A stretch of DNA of 64,000 nucleotides, taken from Aureimonas altamirensis. GTDB lineage: Bacteria; Pseudomonadota; Alphaproteobacteria; Rhizobiales; Rhizobiaceae. The first letter of the stretch is position 1. Each line of letters opens with the position of its first letter. The notes beneath the pieces were generated by a model that saw nothing but the letters and a program-made list of their open reading frames with translations, searched no databases and had not been told where the DNA came from. The position numbers and the translations under genes were made by a program. Positions 29,581-38,449 of this stretch are shown here, in pieces. Location: NCBI RefSeq assembly GCF_023702225.1, contig NZ_JAMQCO010000007.1, positions 124,001 through 188,000 on the forward strand, given 5' to 3'.

Positions 29581-31443
29581 ATGAACGAAGCATCCAGCGA
29601 CACCGTGCCCAACCGCATCGCAGACCATGGCGTGATCGGCGACATGCGCACGGCCGCTCTCGTCGCCGTAGACGGCACCATCGATTTCTTCTGCCATCCG
29701 GACTTCGACGCGCCCAGCCTGTTCTGCAGCCTCCTGCATCCGGGCGCCGGCTTCTTCAGCCTCTGTGTCGACAATGACGGGTTCGGCACGCGGCAGATCT
29801 ATCTGCCCGATACCAACATCCTCCTGACGCGCTTCCTCAACGACGGGGCCATCGGAGAGGTGTCGGACTTCATGCCGACCGACGGTTCGGGGCGCATCGT
29901 ACGCCGTGCGAAGGCCGTTCTCGGCGAGGTCACCTTTGCGTTGAAGATCGTACCCCGTCCGGATTACGGGCGGATCGTGCCCACGCTGGAACCCGTTGAT
30001 GGCGGTTTCGCGGTATCCTGGAAGCAGGACGGCAAGGACTACCAGCTCTTTTTCTACAGCGATCGGCCGATGACGGTCGGAGAGGACAGCGCATCCGGCC
30101 GATGGACGCTGAAGGAAGGCGAAACCTTTCATGTCGTCTTCTGCCCGGGCCGTGCCGAGATGCCGAAGATCGACAAGGACTACGTCCGCGACGCCTTCCG
30201 GCAGACCAGCGAATACTGGCACACATGGGTCGCGGCGGGCCGCTATCCGGGCAACTGGCGCGAGCTCGTCGTCCGCTCGGCCCTGACGCTGAAACTCCTG
30301 ACATCGCAGAAGCACGGATCCATCGCGGCGGCCGCCACTTTCGGCCTGCCGGAAGTTCTGGGCGGAGAACGCAACTGGGATTACCGCTACTGCTGGGTCC
30401 GCGATTCCGCTTTCACGCTCTATGCCTTTTCGCGGCTGAACTATTACGACGAGGCTGAAGCCTTTACCCATTTCCTGCTGGAGCGGGTGATGGAAGAACC
30501 GGAGGACGGCGGACCGGGCCTGCAGATCATGTATGCGATGGACGGCCACGACCATCTGCACGAACGCACGCTCGACCATATGGACGGCTTCGAGAACTCG
30601 CGCCCGGTCCGGATCGGCAACGAGGCCTATACCCAGCGGCAGATGGACATTTTCGGCGAGTTCATGGACGCCGTCTACATCTCCACCAAGGCGCGCGGCA
30701 AACCGACGACCAGCGCCTGGAAGAAGATGCGCCGCATGCTGGACTGGCTCGCGGCCAACTGGCACCTGCCGGACAAGGGTATCTGGGAAAGCCGTGGGGA
30801 AGACGAGGAGTATCTCTCCTCCCGCCTGATGTGCTGGGTTGCGCTGGACCGCGGGCTGCGCATCGCCCTGCGCCAGTCGCTTCCATGTGACGTCGAAACA
30901 TGGCGCACGGCGCGAGACACGATCCAGCAAACCATACTGGAAGAGTTCTGGAACCCGGAGATCGGCGCCTTCACGCAGGTAAAGGGCGGCGTCGCGCTGG
31001 ATGCGGTGGTGCTGTTGATGCCGCTGGTCCGGTTCATCAACCCGCGCGATCCCATGTGGGTTTCGACGCTGAAGGCGGTTCAGGAAAACCTCGTCCATGA
31101 CTGCCTCGTCCATCGCTACAATCACGACGAAGCCAGCCATGACGGCCTCGAAGGACGCGAAGGCTCGTTCACGATCTGCTCGTTCTGGTATGTGGAGGCG
31201 CTGGCGCGGACTGGCCATGTCGCGGAAGCGCGGCTGCTGTTCGAGAAGCTGCACTCCTACGCCAACCACCTCGGCCTCTACGCCGAGGAATTGTCGTCCT
31301 CGGGCGATCATCTCGGCAACTTCCCACAGGGGCTGACGCATCTGTCGCTGATTTCGGCGGCGATCTGGCTGGATCGCGCCCTCAGCGACCGCAGCGTCGG
31401 CGAGCACAGGCACATACTGGAGGATCCGGATGGCATATCATGA
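29581..31443 (+). CDS. Glycoside hydrolase family 15 protein (glucoamylase/trehalase-like)
   Basis: A 620-aa GH15 enzyme with no signal peptide, so cytoplasmic. An N-terminal beta-sandwich (~1-230, starting RIADHGVIGDMRTAALVAVDGTIDFFCHPDFD) precedes the alpha/alpha-barrel. Family hallmarks are GERNWDYRYCWVRDSAFTLYA, the middle KGIWESRGEDEEYLSSRLMCW and the C-terminal YAEELSSSGDHLGNFPQGLTHLSLI, which carry the two acidic catalytic residues. Members cleave trehalose, alpha-glucans or related glucosides; the exact substrate is not set by sequence alone. ATG 29581 matches the family N-terminus. It overlaps the next gene, an SDR, by 14 bases. Confidence 0.88.
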   Translation: MNEASSDTVPNRIADHGVIGDMRTAALVAVDGTIDFFCHPDFDAPSLFCSLLHPGAGFFSLCVDNDGFGTRQIYLPDTNILLTRFLNDGAIGEVSDFMPTDGSGRIVRRAKAVLGEVTFALKIVPRPDYGRIVPTLEPVDGGFAVSWKQDGKDYQLFFYSDRPMTVGEDSASGRWTLKEGETFHVVFCPGRAEMPKIDKDYVRDAFRQTSEYWHTWVAAGRYPGNWRELVVRSALTLKLLTSQKHGSIAAAATFGLPEVLGGERNWDYRYCWVRDSAFTLYAFSRLNYYDEAEAFTHFLLERVMEEPEDGGPGLQIMYAMDGHDHLHERTLDHMDGFENSRPVRIGNEAYTQRQMDIFGEFMDAVYISTKARGKPTTSAWKKMRRMLDWLAANWHLPDKGIWESRGEDEEYLSSRLMCWVALDRGLRIALRQSLPCDVETWRTARDTIQQTILEEFWNPEIGAFTQVKGGVALDAVVLLMPLVRFINPRDPMWVSTLKAVQENLVHDCLVHRYNHDEASHDGLEGREGSFTICSFWYVEALARTGHVAEARLLFEKLHSYANHLGLYAEELSSSGDHLGNFPQGLTHLSLISAAIWLDRALSDRSVGEHRHILEDPDGIS

Positions 31444-32245
31444 CATGCATTCGTTGACGGGGCAGTCGGCCCTGGTGACCGGCGCCTCCGCCGGCATCGG
31501 GCGTGCCGTCGCCGTTGCGCTGGCCGAGGCCGGCGCCGATGTCGCGGTAAATTACCACGGATCGCGGGACGGCGCCGAAGAGACGGTGGAAATGGTCCGT
31601 GCTCTCGGCCGCAGGGCTGTCGCCATCCGGGCCGACGTCGCCTCGCAAGCCGATGTAAAGGCCATGTTCGACACGGCTGAGCAGGCGCTCGGCCCACTCG
31701 ACATCGTGGTTTCCAATGCCGGACGGCAAAAGGACGCCGCCATCGGCGACATGACGCTGGACGACTGGAACGCCGTCGTCTCGACCAACCTGACGGGCGC
31801 ATTCCTGGTGGGTCGGGAAGCCATCCTGCGTTTCCGCCGAAAGGGCTTGAGGCCCGATGTCAGCCGGGCGCTCGGCAAGCTGATCTTCAACTCGTCCGTG
31901 CACGAGCGGATTCCCTGGGCGTTCCGCGTCAACTACGCGGCCTCCAAGGGCGGATTGAAACTCTTGATGGAATCCCTCGCCCAGGAAGTTTCGCAGGAGC
32001 GGATCCGCGTCAATTCCGTCGGACCGGGCGCCATCGCCACCGACATCAACCGTGCCGAACGCGACAAGGATGGTGGTGAAGAGGCGATGTTGAAGCTGAT
32101 CCCCTACAAGCGGATCGGCGATCCGGAAGACGTCGGACGCGCCACCGCCTGGCTGGCGTCCGACGCCTCCGATTATGTCGTCGGCCACACCCTGTTCGTC
32201 GACGGCGGCATGACGCTGTATCCCGAGTTCCGGGGCGGCGGCTGA
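31430..32245 (+). CDS. SDR-family oxidoreductase (glucose 1-dehydrogenase-like)
   Basis: Classical short-chain dehydrogenase, 271 aa: cofactor motif TGASAGIGRAVA, NAG at ~92, catalytic Ser in FNSSVHERIP, YAASKGG with the Tyr-x-x-x-Lys pair, and a C-terminal GHTLFVDGGMTL. The residues after the second strand (NYHGSRDG) rather suggest NADP. Overlap with the GH15 gene implies coupled translation, and this pair recurs in other bacteria. A plausible job is oxidation of glucose released by the GH15 enzyme; this is inference. Confidence 0.85.
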   Translation: MAYHDMHSLTGQSALVTGASAGIGRAVAVALAEAGADVAVNYHGSRDGAEETVEMVRALGRRAVAIRADVASQADVKAMFDTAEQALGPLDIVVSNAGRQKDAAIGDMTLDDWNAVVSTNLTGAFLVGREAILRFRRKGLRPDVSRALGKLIFNSSVHERIPWAFRVNYAASKGGLKLLMESLAQEVSQERIRVNSVGPGAIATDINRAERDKDGGEEAMLKLIPYKRIGDPEDVGRATAWLASDASDYVVGHTLFVDGGMTLYPEFRGGG

Positions 32246-32274
32246 CCGGCCGGCCCCGGAAGCGGTTTCAGGAA

Positions 32275-32294
32275 AGACAGCTTAGTAGCTGTCT
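32275..32294. terminator. Short hairpin at convergent gene ends
   Basis: AGACAGC (32275-32281) and GCTGTCT (32288-32294) form a 7-bp stem with a 6-base loop, spanning the stop codon of the minus-strand DUF1013 gene and lying 30 bases after the plus-strand SDR. Short T-containing stretches follow on both strands. A weak bidirectional terminator is likely. Confidence 0.4.
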
Positions 32295-32980
32295 TCCTCC
32301 TCGTCTTCCTTGGGCGCATTGCGCATCGAGCTGAGCTTGGCGAAGACGGCGGCAGCGTCCAGCTCCTCGCTTTCGGCGCCGGAGCGGCCATCCTGGTATT
32401 CCTGCGTCTGGGCGGCGGCCAGCAGACGCTCTTCCTCGTCCTGCTCGGGCCGGGGCAGCCCACGCGATGCCTTCTCCACCTCGAGATCGAGGTCGATCTG
32501 CGAGCAAAGGCCCAGCGTCACGGGGTCCATCGGCTGCAGATTGGCGGAGTTCCAGTGGGTGCGCTCGCGGATCTGTTCGATCGTGTGCTTCGTCGTTCCG
32601 ACAAGGCGGGAAATCTGCGCGTCCTTCAATTCGGGATGGTTGCGCACCAGCCACAGGATGGCATTGGGACGGTCCTGCCGCTTGGAGACGGGCGTGTAGC
32701 GCGGCCCCTTCTTCTTGGCCTCCGGCACGCGCACCTTCGGCGGCGCCAGCTTCAGCCGGTAATTCTCGTCGCCTTCGGCGCGCTTGATCTCCTCGCGGGT
32801 CAGCTGGCCGGTGATGATCGGGTCCATGCCCTTGATGCCCTGCGCCGACTCGCCATCCGCGATCGCCTTGATCTCGAGCGGATGCATCTTGCAGAATTCG
32901 GCGATCTGGTCGAACGACAGGGCGGTGTTGTCCACCAGCCAGACTGCGGTCGCCTTTGGCATCAGAAGCTGCTGGGCCAT
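32282..32980 (-). CDS. DUF1013 family protein (TrcR-type cell-cycle transcription factor)
   Basis: A 232-aa cytoplasmic protein of the alphaproteobacterial DUF1013 family, begins MAQQLLMPKATAVWLVDNTALSFDQIAEFC. Two helix-turn-helix-like stretches are visible, near 22-40 (FDQIAEFCKMHPLEIKAIAD) and near 116-140 (LKDAQISRLVGTTKHTIEQI). The C-terminus is acidic (DEEEERLL..., KEDEEEDSY). Members have been described as TrcR, an RNA-polymerase-associated regulator in Caulobacter; I state that from memory. AGGAG lies ten bases before the ATG, and a hairpin at 33001-33020 sits just upstream in the leader. Confidence 0.82.
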   Translation of the reverse strand: MAQQLLMPKATAVWLVDNTALSFDQIAEFCKMHPLEIKAIADGESAQGIKGMDPIITGQLTREEIKRAEGDENYRLKLAPPKVRVPEAKKKGPRYTPVSKRQDRPNAILWLVRNHPELKDAQISRLVGTTKHTIEQIRERTHWNSANLQPMDPVTLGLCSQIDLDLEVEKASRGLPRPEQDEEERLLAAAQTQEYQDGRSGAESEELDAAAVFAKLSSMRNAPKEDEEEDSY

Positions 32981-33000
32981 GGGGTAAAGGTCTCCTGTTC

Positions 33001-33020
33001 GCCCGCTCGTCCGAGCGGGC
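33001..33020 (-). other. Hairpin in the leader of the DUF1013 gene
   Basis: GCCCGCTCGTCCGAGCGGGC is a near-perfect palindrome that can form a 7-bp GC stem with a hexaloop. It lies 21-40 bases upstream of the DUF1013 start and just 5' of its Shine-Dalgarno. It is also 95 bases after the same-strand quinone oxidoreductase gene, so it may end that transcript instead. No T-run follows. Confidence 0.4.
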
Positions 33021-33114
33021 CGTGGTCAAGCGCCACATGTAGGGAAATTCGGGCGTAGTATAGGCATGAGGCAGCCGCTCCGCAAGGAAGCGTCGGCGAA
33101 TTCGGCTGCATCCG

Positions 33115-34125
33115 TCACAGATCGGCGTGCCGCGCCGTGGTCAGCACGATCTTGCCGAAATGGTCGGCATCGATGGCGCGGTGCGCTTGTGCCGCCTCTT
33201 CCAGCGGAAAGGTCCGGTCGATGACGGGGCGCACCCTTCCCTCTTCCACCAGCGGCCAGACATGCGTCTCGATAGCCTGGGCGATGCCGGCCTTGAAGGC
33301 CGCGTCGCGCGCCCGCAGCGTCGACCCCGTTACCGTGATGCGCTTGGCCATCAGAAGCCCGATATCCAGTTCGGCCTTCTGCCCTCGCAGGAAGGCGATC
33401 TGGACGATCCGCGCGTCGGCGGCTGCCGCCCTGAGATTGCGCGCCAGATAGTCGCCGCCCACCATGTCCAGGATGACGTCGGCCCCGCGCCCGCCGGTCG
33501 CTTCGCGCACGATTTCGACGAAATCCTCGGTGTGGTAGTCCACCGCCCTGTCGGCGCCGAGCTCCACCAGCCGCGCGCATTTTTCGGCGCTGCCGGCCGT
33601 CGCCACCACGCGCGCGTTGCGGGCGCGCGCCAATTGTATGGCGGTCGTGCCGATGCCGGAGGCGCCGCCATGCACGAGCAGGGTTTCCCCGGCCATCAGG
33701 CCGCCGCGCTCGATGACGTTGTGCCAGACGGTGAAGAAGGTTTCCGGCATCGCTGCCGCCTCGACCATGGAGACGCCGGCCGGCACGGGCAGGACCGAGC
33801 CGGCCGGGGCCACGGCAAATTCGGCGTAACCGCCGCCCGGCAGAAGCGCCATGACCGGTTCGCCGACAGCGTGGCCGTCGACGCCCTCGCCGAGCTCCGC
33901 GACGGTGCCGGCCACTTCCAGGCCCGGCCAGGCGGGCGCGCCGTTCGGCGGCGGATAGGCACCCTTGCGTTGCAGCACATCGGGCCGGTTCACCCCGGCC
34001 GCCTGAACTTCGATCAGGATTTCGCCCTGGCCCGGCCGGGGCCGCGCAACCGTTGCTGCCTTCAGAACCTCCGGGCCACCGAATCCATCCAGAACGACCG
34101 CCGTCATCTCCGCCACGAACGCCAC
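33115..34125 (-). CDS. NAD(P)H:quinone oxidoreductase, zinc-free MDR family
   Basis: A 336-aa medium-chain reductase of the Qor/PIG3 type. N-terminal GroES-like fold with VQAAGVNRPDVLQRKGAYPPP and PGLEVAGTVAELGEGV; Rossmann domain with LVHGGASGIGTTAIQLARA; the catalytic-zinc Cys/His set of alcohol dehydrogenases is absent. Such enzymes reduce quinones or alpha,beta-unsaturated carbonyls with NADPH. GTG 34125 is used; ATG 34107 (MTAVVLDGFGGPEV) is an equally credible start. Confidence 0.88.
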   Translation of the reverse strand: MAFVAEMTAVVLDGFGGPEVLKAATVARPRPGQGEILIEVQAAGVNRPDVLQRKGAYPPPNGAPAWPGLEVAGTVAELGEGVDGHAVGEPVMALLPGGGYAEFAVAPAGSVLPVPAGVSMVEAAAMPETFFTVWHNVIERGGLMAGETLLVHGGASGIGTTAIQLARARNARVVATAGSAEKCARLVELGADRAVDYHTEDFVEIVREATGGRGADVILDMVGGDYLARNLRAAAADARIVQIAFLRGQKAELDIGLLMAKRITVTGSTLRARDAAFKAGIAQAIETHVWPLVEEGRVRPVIDRTFPLEEAAQAHRAIDADHFGKIVLTTARHADL

Positions 34126-34280
34126 CTTCCCATCTTGTCCACAGAAGCTTAACGTGAATTAACCAAGGACATAGTCCATCCTTGCCTTATGGACAGCATC
34201 GCCGCACTTTCCCGGCCAGGTCGATGGCGATTCCGCCAGGCGGCTGCAACTTTCAACACGAGTCCGCCGTTTTCGACACC

Positions 34281-34805
34281 ATGAACACTGGCTTCCACGA
34301 CGACCGTTCTGTCCAAGGCCCGATCCGGCTTGCGGAGCGGCATGCCTGCGGTCAATCCTTTCAAAGCCTGTTTCGCGAAGGCATGGCTCTCGTGGACGAA
34401 ACGGCAACCTATCTCGACGGGGAAGGTCGCCGCGACAGCGAGCGGCTGGATCGCTCCGGTTCCACCCTGTATGCCGCCGAGTCCATGCGCCTCACGACGC
34501 GGCTGATGCATCTGGCCTCCTGGTTGCTGCTGCAGCGTGCGGCCATCCAGGGCGAGATGTCGGCCGAGCAGGTGGCGGCAGAGAAGGCGAAGGTGCGCCT
34601 GGACGGCACCTCTGCGGCACAGGATTCGGCAAACTTTTCGGAACTGCCGGAGACATTCCTGCATCTGGTACGCCGCGCCGACCGGCTCGAAGACAGGGTC
34701 CGCCGGCTCGACGCCGGCCTGACAGGGCGCACGCCGCTGCGCGAGGCGCCCCGCAACGCCGTTGCCGAGCAGATCGACCTCTTGAAGACCGCCTTCTCCT
34801 TTTGA
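34281..34805 (+). CDS. DUF1465 family protein (RcdA-like)
   Basis: A 174-aa, mainly helical protein. The segment FREGMALVDETATYLDGEGRRDSERL, then YAAESMRLTTRLMHLASWLLLQRA, is characteristic of the DUF1465 family, to which Caulobacter RcdA (a ClpXP adaptor-hierarchy protein in CtrA degradation) belongs, as I recall. I chose ATG 34281 because the conserved part starts shortly after it. Followed by a bidirectional terminator shared with rpmE. It lies 1.3 kb from the DUF1013 gene, but on the opposite strand, so no operon is implied. Confidence 0.78.
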   Translation: MNTGFHDDRSVQGPIRLAERHACGQSFQSLFREGMALVDETATYLDGEGRRDSERLDRSGSTLYAAESMRLTTRLMHLASWLLLQRAAIQGEMSAEQVAAEKAKVRLDGTSAAQDSANFSELPETFLHLVRRADRLEDRVRRLDAGLTGRTPLREAPRNAVAEQIDLLKTAFSF

Positions 34806-34862
34806 TGGCGGCGCCGCCGCAACCAGACGCGCGGCCCGCGACGAAACTTCGAAACGCAATGA

Positions 34863-34894
34863 AAAAGGCCCGGCGCTTTCGCACCGGGCCTTTT
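34863..34894. terminator. Bidirectional intrinsic terminator (DUF1465 gene / rpmE)
   Basis: AAAAGGCCCGG (34863-34873) and CCGGGCCTTTT (34884-34894) form an 11-bp stem with a 10-base loop. A-tract and T-tract flanks provide U-runs on both strands. It sits between the ends of two convergent genes, 57 bases after one and 22 bases after the other, so it should serve both. Confidence 0.88.
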
Positions 34895-34915
34895 CAATTC
34901 GACGATGCACCGTGC

Positions 34916-35137
34916 TTAGATGCCGAGGCCTTCGTAGCGCTTCTTGAAGCGCGAGACGCGGCCGCCGCGATCCATCAGCTGCTGGTTGCCACCGGTCCAG
35001 GCCGGGTGGCTGGTCGGGTCGATGTCGAGGTTCAGCTTGTCGCCCTCACGGCCATAGGTGGAGCGGGTCTGGTACTCGGTACCATTGGTCATCACCACGG
35101 TAATGGTGTGGTAATCGGGATGAATCTTGGCTTTCAT
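34916..35137 (-). CDS. rpmE: 50S ribosomal protein bL31
   Basis: Large-subunit ribosomal protein, 73 aa: [20 protein letters not shown], then the conserved [31 protein letters not shown]. No CxxC motif is present, so this is the zinc-independent form. ATG 35137 has AGGATC-type complementarity upstream (AAAGGATCAGGAAGC). Single gene with its own terminator. Confidence 0.96.
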   Translation of the reverse strand: MKAKIHPDYHTITVVMTNGTEYQTRSTYGREGDKLNLDIDPTSHPAWTGGNQQLMDRGGRVSRFKKRYEGLGI

Positions 35138-35298
35138 GCTTCCTGATCCTTTAGGCGTCGGCAGCGCGTGATGACCTGTTGCCACCCGGTGGCGCCAAAA
35201 GGCCGGCTCCCGAAGAACCATCGCGCAAATGCTTCCAAATTCGAGGGTGAGCCTATACATCAGCGGCCCATGGGGCACAAGGGTCAGATACAGGAGAG

Positions 35299-37110
35299 TT
35301 GAGCTTGGCCGAAACATCCGTTGCGCCGGGAGGGGCCAAACGTCGAAACCTGCGCCCGCTGCGCAAGCTGCTGCCCTACCTGGCCGCCAATCGCGGGCTT
35401 GTTGCCGGCGCGATCGTCTTCCTGGCCCTCGCCTCGCTGACCACCCTGTCCCTGCCGCTGGCCGTGCGCCGCGTCATCGACCTCGGCTTCGATACGCCGG
35501 ACACCCGCTTCGTCGACACCTATTTCGCGATGCTCGTCGTGCTGGCCGGCTTGCTGGCCGTGGCCAGCGCCGGCCGCTATTACTTCGTCGTGACGCTGGG
35601 CGAGCGCGTCGTCGCCGGCCTGCGCAAGGATGTCTTCGCACAGGTGACCCGCCTTTCGCAGGATTTCTACGACAGGACGATGTCCGGCGAGATCGTCTCG
35701 CGACTCACTGCCGACACGACGCAGGTCAAATCCGCGGTCGGCTCGACCGCGTCGCTGGCCTTGCGCAACGCCATCCTCGTCACGGGCTCGCTGGCGATGA
35801 TGGTGTTCACGGCGCCGGCGCTGTCCTTCATCGTCATCGCGGTCATCCCCGTCATCGTGGTTCCGTTGATCGCCATCGGCCGCTCCGTGCGGCGCAAGTC
35901 CCGGGCGGCGCAGGATACGCTGGCGCATGCCAGCGCCTACGCCACCGAGGCGATCGGCGCGATGCGCACGGTACAGGCCTTCACCGCCGAGGATATGGCG
36001 ACGGGGCGTTACACGCGCGCGGTGGACGATGCCTTCGAGGCCGCGCGCGGCACCATCAAGGCGCGCGCCTTCCTGACCGCCTTCGCCATCTTCCTCGTCT
36101 TCTCGTCCATCGTGGCGGTTCTCTGGATCGGCTCGCAGCAGGTCATCACCGGCGACATGACCGCCGGCACGCTGGGCCAGTTCATTCTCTACGCCGTCTT
36201 CGCGGCCAGCGCTCTCGGGCAGTTGTCCGAGGTCTGGGGCGATCTTGCGCTGGCCGCGGGCGCCACGGAACGCCTGACCGAACTGCTCGTCGAGGAGCCG
36301 TCGGTGCCGCAGCCCGTTCCGGCGCTGCCCATGCCGCAGCCGGCACGCGGCGCCATCGCCTTCCACGATGTCGGCTTCGCCTATCCCGCGGGGGGCATGC
36401 CGGCGGTATCCGGCCTTTCCTTCACGGTCCGTCCGGGCGAGACGGTCGCCATCGTCGGGCCTTCCGGAGCCGGCAAATCCACCGTCTTCTCGCTCATCGA
36501 GCGGTTCTACGATCCGACATCCGGCCGCATCGAGATGGATGGCTGCGATATCCGGTCGGTAAGCCTCGACGCGCTCAGGCGTCGCATCGCGCTGGTGCCG
36601 CAGGACGTCGCGGCCTTCGCCGCCAGCATCGCCGACAACATCGCCTTCGGCCGGGCCGACGCCACGCGCGACGAGATCGAGGCGGCGGCGCGCTCGGCCA
36701 TGGCGGATGGCTTCATCCGGGATCTGCCGCAGGGCTACGATACACCGGTCGGAGAGCGGGGGGTGACACTGTCGGGCGGCCAGCGGCAACGGCTGGCCAT
36801 CGCGCGCGCCATCCTGCGCGACGCGCCCGTGCTTCTCCTGGACGAGGCGACGTCCGCGCTCGACTCGCAAAGCGAGCGGGCCGTCCAGGAAGGGCTGGAA
36901 ACCCTGATGCAGGGACGCACCACGCTTGTCATCGCGCATCGCCTCGCCACCGTCCTGAAGGCCGATCGCATCCTGGTCATGTCCGGCGGTCGTATCATCG
37001 AGGAAGGCACCCATGCCAGTCTGGCCGCTTCCGGCGGCCTCTATTCGGAGCTTGCGCGCATGCAGTTCCGCGATGCGACGGAACGGTCGTTTCGTGGCGC
37101 TGCCGAGTAG
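35299..37110 (+). CDS. ABC exporter, fused permease and ATPase (MsbA/ABCB type)
   Basis: A 603-aa half-transporter expected to work as a homodimer. Residues ~20-310 hold six helices (first: [22 protein letters not shown]). The ATPase part (~345-590) has Walker [10 protein letters not shown], signature [14 protein letters not shown], Walker [14 protein letters not shown] and H-loop VIAHRLATV, typical lipid/drug exporter features. The start is TTG; 35299 is used here, but TTG 35305 is eight bases after AGGAG and may be the true start. It diverges from rpmE. Substrate unknown. Confidence 0.9.
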   Translation: MSLAETSVAPGGAKRRNLRPLRKLLPYLAANRGLVAGAIVFLALASLTTLSLPLAVRRVIDLGFDTPDTRFVDTYFAMLVVLAGLLAVASAGRYYFVVTLGERVVAGLRKDVFAQVTRLSQDFYDRTMSGEIVSRLTADTTQVKSAVGSTASLALRNAILVTGSLAMMVFTAPALSFIVIAVIPVIVVPLIAIGRSVRRKSRAAQDTLAHASAYATEAIGAMRTVQAFTAEDMATGRYTRAVDDAFEAARGTIKARAFLTAFAIFLVFSSIVAVLWIGSQQVITGDMTAGTLGQFILYAVFAASALGQLSEVWGDLALAAGATERLTELLVEEPSVPQPVPALPMPQPARGAIAFHDVGFAYPAGGMPAVSGLSFTVRPGETVAIVGPSGAGKSTVFSLIERFYDPTSGRIEMDGCDIRSVSLDALRRRIALVPQDVAAFAASIADNIAFGRADATRDEIEAAARSAMADGFIRDLPQGYDTPVGERGVTLSGGQRQRLAIARAILRDAPVLLLDEATSALDSQSERAVQEGLETLMQGRTTLVIAHRLATVLKADRILVMSGGRIIEEGTHASLAASGGLYSELARMQFRDATERSFRGAAE

Positions 37111-37191
37111 CGAAACCGAATGTCCGGGGCTTGCCGTCTGAATGCCGCAGTCTTGGATAGTATGCCCGTCGGATACGAACGACAGGGTGAC

Positions 37192-37593
37192 ATGGCGGTT
37201 TCGACCAAGCCTCTCCGTTTCTGCTTGCTCATGGCCTCGCTGGCGCTCGCCGCGCCGGTGCGTGCCGCCGACTCGACGGCCGTCGCACGGTGCGAAGCCG
37301 GGGTGACGGCCGCCATCCAGAACCCGGCCAGCTACCGGCGGGGCGAGGTGGAAAACCAGCGCGAGCCCGGATCGCAGAACTATGTGATGGTCGTGCATTT
37401 CGAGGCGGCGAACATCTACGGCGAGCCGATCGCGGCCAAGGCCTATTGCTTCTTCCGGCAGGTGCCCCCTTCCCCGCGCGAGAAGGAAAGCTGCCCGGAT
37501 TGCCAGGTCTACGTGCTCGACGGGCTCAGCATCGCGGGTGCTTTCCGACCCGGCGACACCGAAGAGCCCAGGATCGTGTCCGGCGGGTCCTGA
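37192..37593 (+). CDS. Small secreted protein of unknown function
   Basis: A 133-aa protein that I cannot assign. A signal peptide (MAVSTKPLRFCLLMASLALAAPVRA) is cleaved near residue 25. The mature part has four Cys (ARCEAGV, YCFF, and the pair in ESCPDCQV) and begins with a short segment VTAAIQNPASYRRGEVE that resembles proteins sensing or processing periplasmic material. ATG 37192 follows ACAGGG. It is 81 bases after the ABC exporter on the same strand, so cotranscription is possible. Confidence 0.65.
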   Translation: MAVSTKPLRFCLLMASLALAAPVRAADSTAVARCEAGVTAAIQNPASYRRGEVENQREPGSQNYVMVVHFEAANIYGEPIAAKAYCFFRQVPPSPREKESCPDCQVYVLDGLSIAGAFRPGDTEEPRIVSGGS

Positions 37594-37599
37594 TGCCGG

Positions 37600-37686
37600 T
37601 CAGGGCGCCCGCTTGCCCCTGCCCGAGCCGCCGGGCTTGTTGCCGCCGCCATCCTGCTTGTTGACGGTCGCCCAGGCGCGGCGTTC
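37600..37686 (-). pseudogene. 3' remnant of a 'plasmid stabilization protein'-like gene
   Basis: Reading the minus strand from 37686 gives ERRAWATVNKQDGGGNKP and on to a stop at 37602-37600, 28 residues. ERRAWATVNK followed by a Gly/Lys-rich tail is the C-terminal signature I recall for a small conserved family of Hyphomicrobiales labelled plasmid stabilization protein (about 60-100 aa). The usual N-terminal half (a Lys/Glu-rich helical stretch) is absent: upstream sequence on that strand runs directly into the coding end of the betaine permease at 37694. There is no start codon of its own. This looks like a truncated relic at a rearrangement junction. Confidence 0.55.
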
Positions 37687-37693
37687 CCGCGGA

Positions 37694-38449
37694 TCAGCCC
37701 TGCCGCCCCGCCTGCCCCATGCGGCGGGCGGTTATGCGTTCGGCCAGCGAAAAGAGGTCCGACAGAAGCACCGCAAGCACCGCGACGATGAGCCCGCCCT
37801 GCACGATATAGGCGAGGTTGTTGGACAAAAGCCCGGCGATGATGACCTCGCCCAGCGTCCGCGCCGCCACCGTGGATCCGATGGTCGCCGTGGCCAGACC
37901 GATGATCACCGAAAGCCGGATGCCCGCCAGGATGACGGGCAGCGCCAAAGGCAGTTCCACCCGCCACAGCCGCTGCCAGTTGGTCATGCCGGTGCCGCGC
38001 GCCGCCTCCACCACGGCGGGCGGCAGGCCTGTAAGTCCCGTCATCGCATTCTCGAAGATCGGCAGCAACCCGTAGAGAAACAGCGCTATCAGCGTCGGCG
38101 CCTCGCCGAAACCCACCGCCGGCACCGCCAGCGCCAGCACCGCGACCGGCGGAAAGGTCTGGCCGATATTCACCACGCTGCGCGACAGCGGCAGGAATTC
38201 CCGCCCGCCCGGCCGCGTCACCAGGATGGCCAGCGACAGGGCGACGATCGTCGCCGCCAGGGTCGCGATGGCGACGGTCCTCAGGTGCAGGACCGTCAGC
38301 TCCATGAGGCTGCCCTGCGCGTAGATCGCCGGGGCGTTATTCTGCGTCAGCGGACGCAGTAGCGGCGCGAAGGCTTCCGGCCGCAACAGGAAAGCCGCCA
38401 GCAATCCCAGCAGGCAGACGCGCCAGAGAATGGAGGCAAGGCGCCTCAT
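37694..38449 (-). CDS. Betaine/osmolyte ABC transporter permease (YehW-like)
   Basis: BPD-type permease, 251 aa, about six helices; EAA-type loop around VEAARGTGMTNWQRLWRVELPLALP, as in OpuCB/YehW proteins. ATG 38449 overlaps the upstream ATPase stop by four bases. It is last in a binding protein-permease-ATPase-permease operon whose order is identical to E. coli yehZYXW (osmF locus). The substrate is probably a betaine-like compound, judged by family. Confidence 0.87.
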   Translation of the reverse strand: MRRLASILWRVCLLGLLAAFLLRPEAFAPLLRPLTQNNAPAIYAQGSLMELTVLHLRTVAIATLAATIVALSLAILVTRPGGREFLPLSRSVVNIGQTFPPVAVLALAVPAVGFGEAPTLIALFLYGLLPIFENAMTGLTGLPPAVVEAARGTGMTNWQRLWRVELPLALPVILAGIRLSVIIGLATATIGSTVAARTLGEVIIAGLLSNNLAYIVQGGLIVAVLAVLLSDLFSLAERITARRMGQAGRQG

